Source: Deltaproteobacteria bacterium
GTDB taxonomy: Bacteria; Myxococcota_A; UBA796
Direction: 5' to 3'
Length of the DNA: 8,777 bases
Assembly: GCA_002707085.1 (NCBI GenBank)
Contig: PALY01000001.1
Location: forward strand, 4,489 to 13,265
Each line of letters opens with the position of its first letter. Position 1 is the stretch's first letter. Under the pieces are notes generated by a model, which was not told where the DNA came from, made no database searches, and saw only the letters and a list, made by a program, of their open reading frames with translations. A program made the position numbers and the translations under genes. Below are positions 1-6,354 of this stretch, one piece after another.

Positions 1-350
1 TCCATTCGAAGGGACTGCGTCACTTCAGGCACATTCGTCAGATTGCCATTGTGGGCCAACAGTATGCCTGGCCTTCGTGTCTGAAAGGGTTGTGCATCCT
101 GCCGTGTCGAGGTTGTTCCTGCTGTGGGGTAACGAACATGCCCGATACCCACCGAACCCTGCATGTGCCGAATATTGTCTGCAGCCAATACTTGAGCCAC
201 CATGCCCAAATCCTTGGTGAGGTCCCATCGAACCCCATCAAACGTAGCTACGCCCGCAGCATCTTGACCGCGATGCTGTATGGACTGCAGCCCCAGCACA
301 AGCTGAGGCGCAACCGTATCCGTACCAATGAGTCCAACAAAGCCACACAT
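1..350 (-). CDS. purF: Amidophosphoribosyltransferase, N-terminal part (runs off left edge)
   Basis: PurF catalyses the first committed step of de novo purine synthesis: PRPP plus glutamine gives 5-phosphoribosylamine. The window holds 116 codons from ATG at 350 with no stop before the edge, so only the N-terminal nucleophile glutaminase domain is visible. The protein begins MCGFVGLIG, so removing Met1 exposes the catalytic Cys2 directly, with no longer propeptide. Other hallmarks are LQSIQHRGQDAAG (residues 21-33), GHVRYPTAG (70-78) and LLAHNGNLTN (97-106), all typical of class II glutamine amidotransferases and best fitting PurF. GlmS and asparagine synthetase share the fold but differ around HRGQDAAG and RYPTAG. 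The gene starts 11 nt after the stop of the upstream hydrolase gene on the same strand. No good Shine-Dalgarno lies in that gap, so expression may depend on readthrough or coupling from upstream. The PRTase domain is not in the window. Confidence 0.93.
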   Translation of the reverse strand, partial: MCGFVGLIGTDTVAPQLVLGLQSIQHRGQDAAGVATFDGVRWDLTKDLGMVAQVLAADNIRHMQGSVGIGHVRYPTAGTTSTRQDAQPFQTRRPGILLAHNGNLTNVPEVTQSLRM

Positions 351-361
351 AGGTGACCCGT

Positions 362-1474
362 CTAACCCCCCAACACGCTTTTGGTTGTAACCAAATCGCT
401 GATTGAAACATCACCGGAAACAATCCCTGATGTTTGGGCAGAAGAATCACCCAAAACAGTGACCCTGGCAAAAGACAAGGCATAGGTTTGTGTGATGTGA
501 AAACCCAGGTCGGTTTCCAGAGAAGGGCAGGCGCCCAATGCAAAGGTTTGGTGGCACCCGCCTTCGATTTCGACCCATGTAAAATCGATTTCACCCATTG
601 ATTCAAACTGTTCCTGCTGACCCACATCGTCGTTGGTTCCCCCCAGGAACATCACCGGGCCAGCCACTGACATCTCTCCCGAATCGCCAAACCAAGTCCG
701 ACGAAAAGAACCTGCCATTGGGAAGGTCGAAACCACACGGGGGTCCGACAAATCCGTAGCGAACATGGCCTCTTCTTCTGCCGTACATCCATCATCATGA
801 ATGCCTTCTCCTGTGGCACACATTTCAGCGACATTGTCGATGTCGTAGGTTGCGCCAACTGTTGCCCAAGTGGTGTACGCACCGAAACTATGGCCCGACA
901 ACATCGCCGAAGAGACATTGATTTGGTCACTCAACGGATCATCTTCTGGCAACGAATCCAAAGCATCCAACACCGCACGAACATCCAAAGGACGATGAAA
1001 ATAGTGTGCCGAAGGCAAAGGATCGTTGTGGTCGACAATCGTGTTGTTGATGTGATCAGGTGCAACCGTCACCCATCCATGGCTGGCAAAATGGCGCGCC
1101 ATGAATGCAGATGCCGCGCCATAGCCCCTGAATCCATGCGAATACACATGAACAGGAAACCCTTCGGAGTACACCGGTGTTGCGGGATCAACGCTGTCAA
1201 AAGCCGCTTCATCGATTCCGATTGTATACAAGCTTGTCGGACCCGATTCCACGTCTGTGGGATACCAAAGATTGAGCCGAATGGTGCGTTCAGGAAACCC
1301 TTCTCCCGGGCTGTAGCTCACTTCCCAACTCCGATAGCCAGTCTGAAAAGGCCCTGGTGCCTCCACAGACCAGGAAAGAGGATCTACTTCCTGACCAACA
1401 TCCGCCCCGGTGTCTACAGTTTTTGGTGAATCACACCCGATGGCGATCCATACCCAACCCAAAAAGTATCGCAT
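362..1474 (-). CDS. Lipoprotein alpha/beta hydrolase (PAF-acetylhydrolase-like)
   Basis: A 370-residue secreted serine hydrolase. The N-terminus MRYFLGWVWIAIGC ends in a lipobox (IAIGC, Cys14), predicting a lipid-anchored protein, followed by an acidic linker containing DTG. The alpha/beta-hydrolase core shows an oxyanion-type YSHGFRGYG (111-119), the nucleophile elbow GHSFGAY with Ser196, a probable acid in GGTNDD (Asp282 or 283) and a probable catalytic His308 in GGCHQTF. The order Ser-Asp-His and the early RLNLWYPT strand (66-73) resemble the platelet-activating-factor acetylhydrolase isoform II / dienelactone-hydrolase-like esterases. Substrate is unknown; an ester or a lipid is an inference. 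The insert around 216-245 has two cysteines (219 and 230) that could form a disulfide. The ATG overlaps the preceding stop by 1 nt (TGATG), indicating translational coupling, and no strong ribosome-binding site of its own is visible. It is the last gene of the four-gene export cluster; purF follows 11 nt later. Confidence 0.85.
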   Translation of the reverse strand: MRYFLGWVWIAIGCDSPKTVDTGADVGQEVDPLSWSVEAPGPFQTGYRSWEVSYSPGEGFPERTIRLNLWYPTDVESGPTSLYTIGIDEAAFDSVDPATPVYSEGFPVHVYSHGFRGYGAASAFMARHFASHGWVTVAPDHINNTIVDHNDPLPSAHYFHRPLDVRAVLDALDSLPEDDPLSDQINVSSAMLSGHSFGAYTTWATVGATYDIDNVAEMCATGEGIHDDGCTAEEEAMFATDLSDPRVVSTFPMAGSFRRTWFGDSGEMSVAGPVMFLGGTNDDVGQQEQFESMGEIDFTWVEIEGGCHQTFALGACPSLETDLGFHITQTYALSFARVTVLGDSSAQTSGIVSGDVSISDLVTTKSVLGG

Positions 1475-2337
1475 CAGTCCAAGTAAAAGAATGCGGGTTT
1501 GGCTCGATACTCAAGTACAAACGAAATCCCTTTACAGTCACCGTTTTCATCCGGCCATAGGTCCGCATTTGTCTCCAGCAAGCTGATCATCAAGTCACCG
1601 ATATCGATGTCTCCTCGACCATCCACGAAACTCGTGATTTCCTCTGTGAGGACGCCACCCGCCAAATATCCGGCGACATGGCCATCAACACCTTGATCCA
1701 CCCGCAGCGTCGAACCTTGAATATTGATGGTCAGGTGATCATCGAAATATTGGAGCGGCAATGACACATAAAGAGGTGAAGCCAAGAGGGTTCCAGAGGA
1801 AATGCTCATGCCTTCTGTACGACTGCTGGGAAGGTTCGGATCGCGATCAAATGTCTGTCCCGATTCAATGATTCTGTCGGTGCCAACGGTCGGAGAACCC
1901 AAAGCGCGAACCAAGTTTACATCTACACATGTATCGTCCATCGGATCGTCCACATCCTCGATCTCAATCATCAGGAGCAACTCCCCTGAGTTGATCATGT
2001 TCTGCAAATACACTTCGATGGCTGCACCCTCGGTCAATTCCAAAATGGGAACTAGACCACCAGAAGCATTGTCGATTCCGCCATTGCCTTCCGGATCGAC
2101 ATAGTCATCGATGCCACAACCCGTGGTATTTCCATCCAGATCTGTACCCCAGGTGACACCATCTTCTATTCGCGCGAACCACATTTCCGTGATGACCGCC
2201 ACCTGGGTCACCTCCGGTTGATCGCATTCACCCAATGCGGCCACAGAACCTCCTGTGTCTTGGCTTGAGCCACCACCACAACCCAACAGCCAAGCCAAAG
2301 GCATCAACCACTCAAGTTTCAATCGCAGCAAGCCCAT
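1474..2337 (-). CDS. Hypothetical lipoprotein
   Basis: A 287-residue protein I cannot assign to a named family. The signal peptide MGLLRLKLEWLMPLAWLLGC has basic residues 5 and 7, a hydrophobic stretch and a lipobox ending at Cys20, followed by a flexible Gly/Ser-rich segment containing DTG, so it is probably a lipid-anchored envelope protein. Residues about 65-93 are Asp/Asn/Gly-rich (DLDGNTTGCGIDDYVDPEGN, then GGIDNASGG) and resemble calcium-binding loops; this is an inference. The rest alternates short hydrophobic strands with acidic turns, suggesting a beta-rich extracytoplasmic domain, and the C-terminus is short and aromatic (AFFYLD). The start is supported by a strong GGGGAGG ribosome-binding site 6 nt upstream. 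It overlaps the end of the DUF1552 gene by 26 nt and its stop overlaps the hydrolase start by 1 nt, so it is produced with both neighbours. A carbohydrate-binding or structural role is possible but unsupported. Confidence 0.8.
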   Translation of the reverse strand: MGLLRLKLEWLMPLAWLLGCGGGSSQDTGGSVAALGECDQPEVTQVAVITEMWFARIEDGVTWGTDLDGNTTGCGIDDYVDPEGNGGIDNASGGLVPILELTEGAAIEVYLQNMINSGELLLMIEIEDVDDPMDDTCVDVNLVRALGSPTVGTDRIIESGQTFDRDPNLPSSRTEGMSISSGTLLASPLYVSLPLQYFDDHLTINIQGSTLRVDQGVDGHVAGYLAGGVLTEEITSFVDGRGDIDIGDLMISLLETNADLWPDENGDCKGISFVLEYRAKPAFFYLD

Positions 2338-3643
2338 CCGTGACCTCCCCTTCTTCCATACCGAAACTCGCCGCTGAAATGTTCATGGCCCGAACCAATG
2401 ACAAGAGTACGTGGCTGGTATTTTCCCCTGAAAACGAGCGGTAGTGAATCCCTTGATTGAGCGCACCGCATGCATTCCCTGCAATGATAATCGGCATTTC
2501 GTCCAACAAATGAGTCTGTCCTTTGCTGACTTCAGACGTCGCCAACAGTGCCATATGGTCCAGCAGTGTCTCGTCACCTTCCTCGATCGATGCCAATCGC
2601 TCGATCATGTAGTTGAGTTCCCCCATTACAAATTTAGTGATCATGTTCACTTCTGGCTGAGAGCCAGGTTCGTCGTGAGTCAGGCTGTGATGACCTGCGG
2701 TCGCTTCTGGATACAACTTGTTGGTCAAAGGATCCGAAAACCAGTGACTAAATACTCGGGTCTGATCACAGGCGAGTGCCATCACAATCAAATCCGTCAT
2801 GGCCCGGTGAACCGCCTGAATCTGAGGCCGCCCCTCAATCTCTGGAAAATCCAATTCAGGCTCTATCGGACGCGTACACGCTTCCAGACTGGGCGGGTCT
2901 TCCTGCAGCCTTGCCAGACGCAGTTCCAGTTCTCGGATTCCGGTGAAGTGCTGGTCTAGACGGATTTTATCTGCAGCACCTACACGTGCATCCAAACGAG
3001 TGATGTCATCCATGACCGAATCCAACACACTTCGCCGCAGCGCAAGCCTCGGATCGACCACCCCATCTTCTCCAGGCTCGCGGAAGCTCGCTCCAAACAA
3101 TCGCTCGTAAAAAGCATAGGGTGACAATTCTGGTGGATTTCGATTGTTGGGACCATTGTATGAGCAGCCATCCGTTCCCGGCAAAACACCCGTTTCCAAT
3201 GACCTGTAAATGGTGTCCCCACCAATCTCGGCAGCAATGACCTGATCGATACTCGGAATTTCAAAAGTACCGTCTTCTCGTCCGTTTTCGTACACCTTGA
3301 GTGGAGCCCCTGAAAGAATCCCTGCCTTACCCGAGTGGTGAGGAATCAGATTCCCTGTCTTGATGCTCATACCGGAAACAACTGAAATCAGATCTTTTAC
3401 CGGGGCGAGCGGCTCCAACTGTTCCGATAGCTCCCACGAAGAGCCTTCTCCTGTGGGTGTCCACAATTCAGGAAGATTTCCATTTCCCCAAAAAAACAGC
3501 CCAAAACGCAACGGAAGACCGCCTCCACAGGCATAGGCGGTTCCAGACAAATTGAACATCGCCTCCAAAGGGGGCAGGGCAACAGATACTGCTGCACCCT
3601 GCATAAAGCCCCGCAGCAATGTCCTTCGGGAAAGTGATTTCAT
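2312..3643 (-). CDS. Tat-exported DUF1552 family protein
   Basis: A 443-residue protein of the DUF1552 family, whose members have no established biochemical function and are usually encoded beside DUF1592-type proteins. A twin-arginine signal is clear: SRRTLLRG (5-12), a hydrophobic stretch to about residue 28, and a possible AYA cleavage site at 36-38. Export by Tat implies folding, perhaps around a cofactor, in the cytoplasm. Family features include RFGLFFWGNG (46-55), PHHSGKAGILSG (101-112), a coiled charged stretch (about 200-250) and the C-terminal histidine cluster GHHSLTHD (317-324). From memory, family members usually have HxxSHH at that site, so Thr322 and Asp324 would be departures; see findings. 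The ATG overlaps the DUF1592 gene's stop by 4 nt (ATGA) and has a strong ribosome-binding site. Its tail overlaps the next lipoprotein gene by 26 nt. Length is normal for the family. Confidence 0.9.
   Translation of the reverse strand: MKSLSRRTLLRGFMQGAAVSVALPPLEAMFNLSGTAYACGGGLPLRFGLFFWGNGNLPELWTPTGEGSSWELSEQLEPLAPVKDLISVVSGMSIKTGNLIPHHSGKAGILSGAPLKVYENGREDGTFEIPSIDQVIAAEIGGDTIYRSLETGVLPGTDGCSYNGPNNRNPPELSPYAFYERLFGASFREPGEDGVVDPRLALRRSVLDSVMDDITRLDARVGAADKIRLDQHFTGIRELELRLARLQEDPPSLEACTRPIEPELDFPEIEGRPQIQAVHRAMTDLIVMALACDQTRVFSHWFSDPLTNKLYPEATAGHHSLTHDEPGSQPEVNMITKFVMGELNYMIERLASIEEGDETLLDHMALLATSEVSKGQTHLLDEMPIIIAGNACGALNQGIHYRSFSGENTSHVLLSLVRAMNISAASFGMEEGEVTDGLAAIET
2344..2350 (-). promoter_or_regulatory. 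Strong ribosome-binding site of the hypothetical lipoprotein
   Basis: The minus strand reads GGGGAGG, then TCACGG, then ATG at 2337. This near-perfect Shine-Dalgarno lies inside the end of the DUF1552 coding sequence. It fixes the lipoprotein start at 2337 rather than the internal ATG at 2304, which would leave only 9 residues before the lipobox cysteine. Confidence 0.8.
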
Positions 3644-5277
3644 AGAACCTCCCCTGACATCCGAAATGCAGAACTCATGGCCACATCTTTAAGCAAAAAG
3701 AGGAAGCTGTAGTCCATATGTTCGAATGCTTCGCTATGGTAAGCCACCGCATCTTTCTCTCCTGCGCCAAGGGAGTGGCCGGATGCATACGACATCAGTG
3801 TCTGCGTCAAACATGTGGGCATCGCAGGATGTGTGGCCACCAAGCTTGCCATCTCCCAAGGCGTCGCAAAGTCATGATCGTCCAGATCCCCGCTCCCATC
3901 AATTTCCTCACCATTTTCATAGGTCCGCCAATGTCCCAGACCATCAAAGTTTTCAAACCCAAGGCCAATGGGGTCGGTCAACTGGTGACAGGATGCACAA
4001 AACTCATCTTCGAGATGAACAGCAACCCGTTCACGCAATGTCGCGGCATCTGCTGATGGCTCTGGAATGGCTGTATTTATATCAGAAGGTGGCGGTGGGA
4101 TGTACTGACACAAGATGACTTCACGAACAAACTTTCCACGCAAGGTGGCTGAAGTGCTGACGGGGTGAGAATTCAACGCCAAGAAACTGACCTGTCCGAG
4201 AAAACCTCGTCGACCACCAGCGGCAGAAAGTTCGGTTTTAGCAAAGCCTTCGCGGGCAGGGGCCCTGACATTGTAAATGCTCGCCAATTTGCGATCTAAG
4301 AATGCAGTCTGAGTGGTGAACAGTTCGCGATAATCAGCATCTTGGTCCACCAGCAGGTCGATCACACCAAGCAACGTCTCTTCCTTGGCACTCGAACCCA
4401 CTTCTGGACTCATGTGAGTAAAAACCGTCGGGTCTTTACTCATTCCATCCAGCTCATAAAGAGTGAACATATCCGTGAAAAAAGCACGGACCCCATCTTC
4501 GATACGCGGATCATCCATCATCCGGTTCACCTGGCGTTCCAACCCATCATCGGTCACAAGAACTCCGGATTCTCCAGCATCCAACAACTCCGAATCTGGT
4601 GTGCTGTTCCAGAGTAAAAAAGACAATCTGGATGCCATTTCCATACTTGAGAAACGCGTCTCTCCGGTCTCTTCATCCACTTCACCAAGCTCGGTGCGAA
4701 ACAAAAAGTGAGGGGACTGAAGCAACGCAGCAACCGCGTAAACAAGGCCCTCGTGGAAATCACCAAAGACCACAGCCGCATCACCTGCAATAGAAACCAA
4801 TGTTTCGGTCTCCGTAGGCGTCAGCGGTCGCCTCCATACTTTGCGCCCAAAGTCTGCGATGAAGCTCTCAGCACACTCCACATCAACCACGGCACTGGGA
4901 ATACAAGGAACGATTCTCGCGCGACGCTCGTCGGTGGCGAATGCTTGTGCCGCTAAATCAAAGGCTGCTCGTTCATATTGCTCCACTCCGCGCGGAGAGA
5001 TTGTGGTCAAAGCCGCACCGATAGATTGAAGTCCATTGGTAGATTCATCCGGCTCAAGGCTTGTGGGCAACACAACACCTTCACCAATGAGGTCCGTGAC
5101 CGCATTGCCATACTGAACCTGTGTCAACCTCCGCAATGTGGGTACAGGCAACTCCACGCTCGGTTGAAGGCGTGAAAGGGTCTCCGGGCCAGACTCATCC
5201 CCACCGTCTGTCGTCGAGCAGGACACAGCAAACAGCGCGGAAAAAACCAGGCCAATCGTTTGTAAATAGGGTCTCAA
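3640..5277 (-). CDS. DUF1592-type lipoprotein with CxxCH haem motif
   Basis: A 545-residue protein with the multi-domain architecture common in Planctomycetes and myxobacteria, function unknown. Approximate order is DUF1587 (47-105, RLTQVQYGNAVTDLIG), DUF1595 (132-193, ADFGRKVWRRPLTPTE), DUF1592 (204-330, SSMEMASRLSFLLWNSTPD), DUF1588 (350-450, RRGFLGQVSFLALNSHP) and DUF1585 (460-540). A CASCH motif (Cys427, Cys430, His431) fits covalent c-type haem attachment, which would make this a single-haem redox protein; haem binding itself is inferred. I chose TTG 5277 because GAGGAAG lies just upstream and the product then begins MRPYLQTIGLVFSALFAVSC, a textbook 20-residue lipoprotein signal ending at Cys20. 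A longer TTG start at 5307 (555 aa) has no good ribosome-binding site. It heads the coupled gene cluster, 63 nt after the DUF962 gene. Its stop overlaps the DUF1552 start by 4 nt. Confidence 0.88.
   Translation of the reverse strand: MRPYLQTIGLVFSALFAVSCSTTDGGDESGPETLSRLQPSVELPVPTLRRLTQVQYGNAVTDLIGEGVVLPTSLEPDESTNGLQSIGAALTTISPRGVEQYERAAFDLAAQAFATDERRARIVPCIPSAVVDVECAESFIADFGRKVWRRPLTPTETETLVSIAGDAAVVFGDFHEGLVYAVAALLQSPHFLFRTELGEVDEETGETRFSSMEMASRLSFLLWNSTPDSELLDAGESGVLVTDDGLERQVNRMMDDPRIEDGVRAFFTDMFTLYELDGMSKDPTVFTHMSPEVGSSAKEETLLGVIDLLVDQDADYRELFTTQTAFLDRKLASIYNVRAPAREGFAKTELSAAGGRRGFLGQVSFLALNSHPVSTSATLRGKFVREVILCQYIPPPPSDINTAIPEPSADAATLRERVAVHLEDEFCASCHQLTDPIGLGFENFDGLGHWRTYENGEEIDGSGDLDDHDFATPWEMASLVATHPAMPTCLTQTLMSYASGHSLGAGEKDAVAYHSEAFEHMDYSFLFLLKDVAMSSAFRMSGEVL
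3648..3654 (-). promoter_or_regulatory. Ribosome-binding site of the DUF1552 gene
   Basis: GGGGAGG on the minus strand, 4 nt before the ATG at 3643. It lies within the last codons (SGEVL) of the DUF1592 gene. With the ATGA overlap this favours coupled but efficient translation of the second gene. Confidence 0.75.
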
Positions 5278-5281
5278 GAAG

Positions 5282-5288
5282 CTTCCTC
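5282..5288 (-). promoter_or_regulatory. Ribosome-binding site deciding the DUF1592 protein start
   Basis: The minus strand reads GAGGAAG, then CTTC, then TTG at 5277. GAGG is spaced 7 nt from that TTG, whereas the in-frame TTG at 5307 is preceded only by an A-rich stretch. The choice also matches the lipoprotein signal-peptide length. Confidence 0.6.
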
Positions 5289-5340
5289 GAAACCAATGGT
5301 ACAGCAATTTTATGCACTTCGGGCGCTGAACCCATTCCCT

Positions 5341-5787
5341 TCATGCAGACGCGATGGAGTCTCCGGTCCAAAGCTTGCCCGAAGCCATCAGACTCACCAT
5401 CTTAAAATCGGCGAACAACGACCATAATGGGTAGGTGAAGGTCGCTGGACGATTCATCTCGATCTTAAAATGTCCAATCCATGCCCAAGCATAGGCCCAA
5501 ATTATTCCAAGAAGAATCCACGGGCTTCCAATGAGCCAAAGGATAACGATGGCCAAAATCTCTGTTCCAGCCCGACGTTTTGCTTCTATTCTTCGCGCCA
5601 AAAAACCCACCACGATTCCGGCCAGAACAAAGCAACCTGTACGCACGGGTTCCATGGCCACGCAGGTTGCCAACACCAGCAAAAACCCTCCCGTACCGAT
5701 GAAATGCATCACGCGACACACGGGATTCCGATGCTCGCCGATGTAGTACGGCCAAAACGCTTTAAAATCCTGGATTCGATCACTCAT
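5341..5787 (-). CDS. DUF962 / Mpo1-like membrane protein
   Basis: A 148-residue integral membrane protein of the DUF962 family. The yeast member Mpo1 (YGL010w) is an iron-dependent dioxygenase in the alpha-oxidation of 2-hydroxy fatty acids from phytosphingosine; the role of bacterial members is less clear. Visible family hallmarks are FWPYYIGEHRNPVCRVMHFI (11-30) with His19 and His28, and GHFKIEMNRPATFTYPLWSL (105-124) with His106. The histidines are plausible iron ligands by analogy. Hydrophobic segments at about 30-44, 51-64 and 78-104 predict several membrane helices. The ATG at 5787 has AAGGA spaced 6 nt. It starts 44 nt after the stress-protein stop and ends 63 nt before the DUF1592 gene. 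No terminator is visible on either side, so cotranscription with both is possible. A lipid-modifying role would fit next to an envelope lipoprotein cluster, but that is inference. Confidence 0.88.
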   Translation of the reverse strand: MSDRIQDFKAFWPYYIGEHRNPVCRVMHFIGTGGFLLVLATCVAMEPVRTGCFVLAGIVVGFLARRIEAKRRAGTEILAIVILWLIGSPWILLGIIWAYAWAWIGHFKIEMNRPATFTYPLWSLFADFKMVSLMASGKLWTGDSIASA

Positions 5788-5831
5788 TCTGGATCCTTGA
5801 TAACGCGAGTCCGTTTTCTACTGGGATGGGT

Positions 5832-6242
5832 TCAATCCTCTTCATTGTCTTGCCGATCATGCGTAACCAAAACGGGTACTGAACACGTACGCACAACCAG
5901 TTCTGCAACACTGCCCAATATGACCCGCTCCAAACCCTGCTTGCCGTGTGTCCCCATGACCACCAAGTCATGTTCACCATCTGCAGCATGATGATTGATC
6001 CGTTCTGCCGGTACCCCTTCATCCACAATAATTTGGAAATGCAAAGATTCAGGAATCTCAAGAGCCGCCCACCTGTGCATCGCAGATTTTGCTTCTGAAG
6101 AACCACCTGGAATCGGAGAATTATCAACATGCAATAGCGTCAATCGTGCCCCCAACCTCATTCCAATCTGCACAGCCAAGCGCAGCGCTTCTCGGGAAGC
6201 CACAGACAAATCAATGGGAATCAGCAATCGTGTAAACAGCAC
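5832..6242 (-). CDS. Universal stress protein, UspA family
   Basis: A 136-residue single-domain universal stress protein, a cytoplasmic nucleotide-binding dimer that many bacteria induce under starvation or stress. The first strand TRLLIPIDLS carries the conserved Asp11. Near the C-terminus, VVMGTHGKQGLERVILGSVA contains the ATP-binding pattern G-2x-G-9x-G-S (Gly97, Gly100, Gly110, Ser111), so this member probably binds ATP rather than belonging to the non-binding UspA subgroup. The final strand SVPVLVTHD is typical. The tail DRQDNEED is acidic. The start is GTG at 6242; no in-frame ATG lies upstream and the ribosome-binding site is weak (A/G-rich AAAGATGA). The coding sequence begins only 12 nt after the T-tract of a strong terminator, so its own transcript must start in or near that hairpin or read through it. 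The DUF962 gene follows 44 nt downstream. Confidence 0.93.
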   Translation of the reverse strand: MLFTRLLIPIDLSVASREALRLAVQIGMRLGARLTLLHVDNSPIPGGSSEAKSAMHRWAALEIPESLHFQIIVDEGVPAERINHHAADGEHDLVVMGTHGKQGLERVILGSVAELVVRTCSVPVLVTHDRQDNEED

Positions 6243-6253
6243 ATGTTCATCTT

Positions 6254-6299
6254 TGCATAAATAAAAACCCCCCGGTGACCATTTCGGTCAACGAGGGGT
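6254..6299 (-). terminator. Intrinsic terminator after rpe (def-fmt-rpe operon)
   Basis: On the minus strand, arm ACCCCTCGTTGACC, loop GAAAT and arm GGTCACCGGGGGGT pair at 12 of 14 positions (6299-6267). They are followed directly by TTTTTATTTAT. This is a canonical GC-rich hairpin plus U-tract oriented to stop minus-strand transcription coming from rpe. Its T-tract ends about 12 nt before the stress-protein GTG, so it could also act as an attenuator for that gene. The plus-strand side lacks a convincing T-tract. Confidence 0.8.
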
Positions 6300-6309
6300 G
6301 GCTGTTACC

Positions 6310-6350
6310 CAGGTCATCATCGTATCCCAAACGGATACGACAGTCACCAG
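6310..6350 (-). other. Long imperfect hairpin upstream of the terminator
   Basis: The core is an 8-bp perfect inverted repeat, TCGTATCC / GGATACGA (6340-6333 and 6327-6320), with a 5-nt loop. Beyond a roughly 5x5 internal loop, GGT pairs with ACC, giving arms of about 18 nt. It lies 10 nt before the terminator hairpin in the minus-strand transcript. It could be a folded 3' end of the def-fmt-rpe mRNA, part of a small RNA ending at the terminator, or an operator, since it is also a DNA palindrome. No known RNA family was recognised. Confidence 0.45.
6319..6347 (-). promoter_or_regulatory. Weak candidate promoter for the stress-protein gene
   Basis: The minus strand has GTGACT (4 of 6 to TTGACA), a 17-bp spacer and TACGAT (4 of 6 to TATAAT). 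Transcription would begin near 6312 and place the terminator hairpin in the 5' UTR of the stress-protein gene. The match is modest and overlaps the 6310-6350 palindrome. Confidence 0.2.
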
Positions 6351-6354
6351 AATC

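Noticed and set aside
51..356. Plus-strand open frame of 101 codons at the left edge
   Set aside because: It lies exactly opposite the PurF glutaminase domain, which is unmistakable on the minus strand.
797..1429. Plus-strand open frame (about 210 codons) opposite the hydrolase gene
   Set aside because: Its composition is Arg/Cys/His-rich and low in structure, typical of antisense frames; the minus-strand frame has an intact lipobox and catalytic triad.
2444..2959. Plus-strand open frame (about 171 codons) opposite the DUF1552 gene
   Set aside because: Antisense shadow of a well-supported family member; no domain or start signal.
5788..5831. Gap between the stress-protein and DUF962 genes, checked for a terminator or promoter
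   Set aside because: No hairpin with a T-tract and no convincing -35/-10 pair; only the DUF962 ribosome-binding site is visible.
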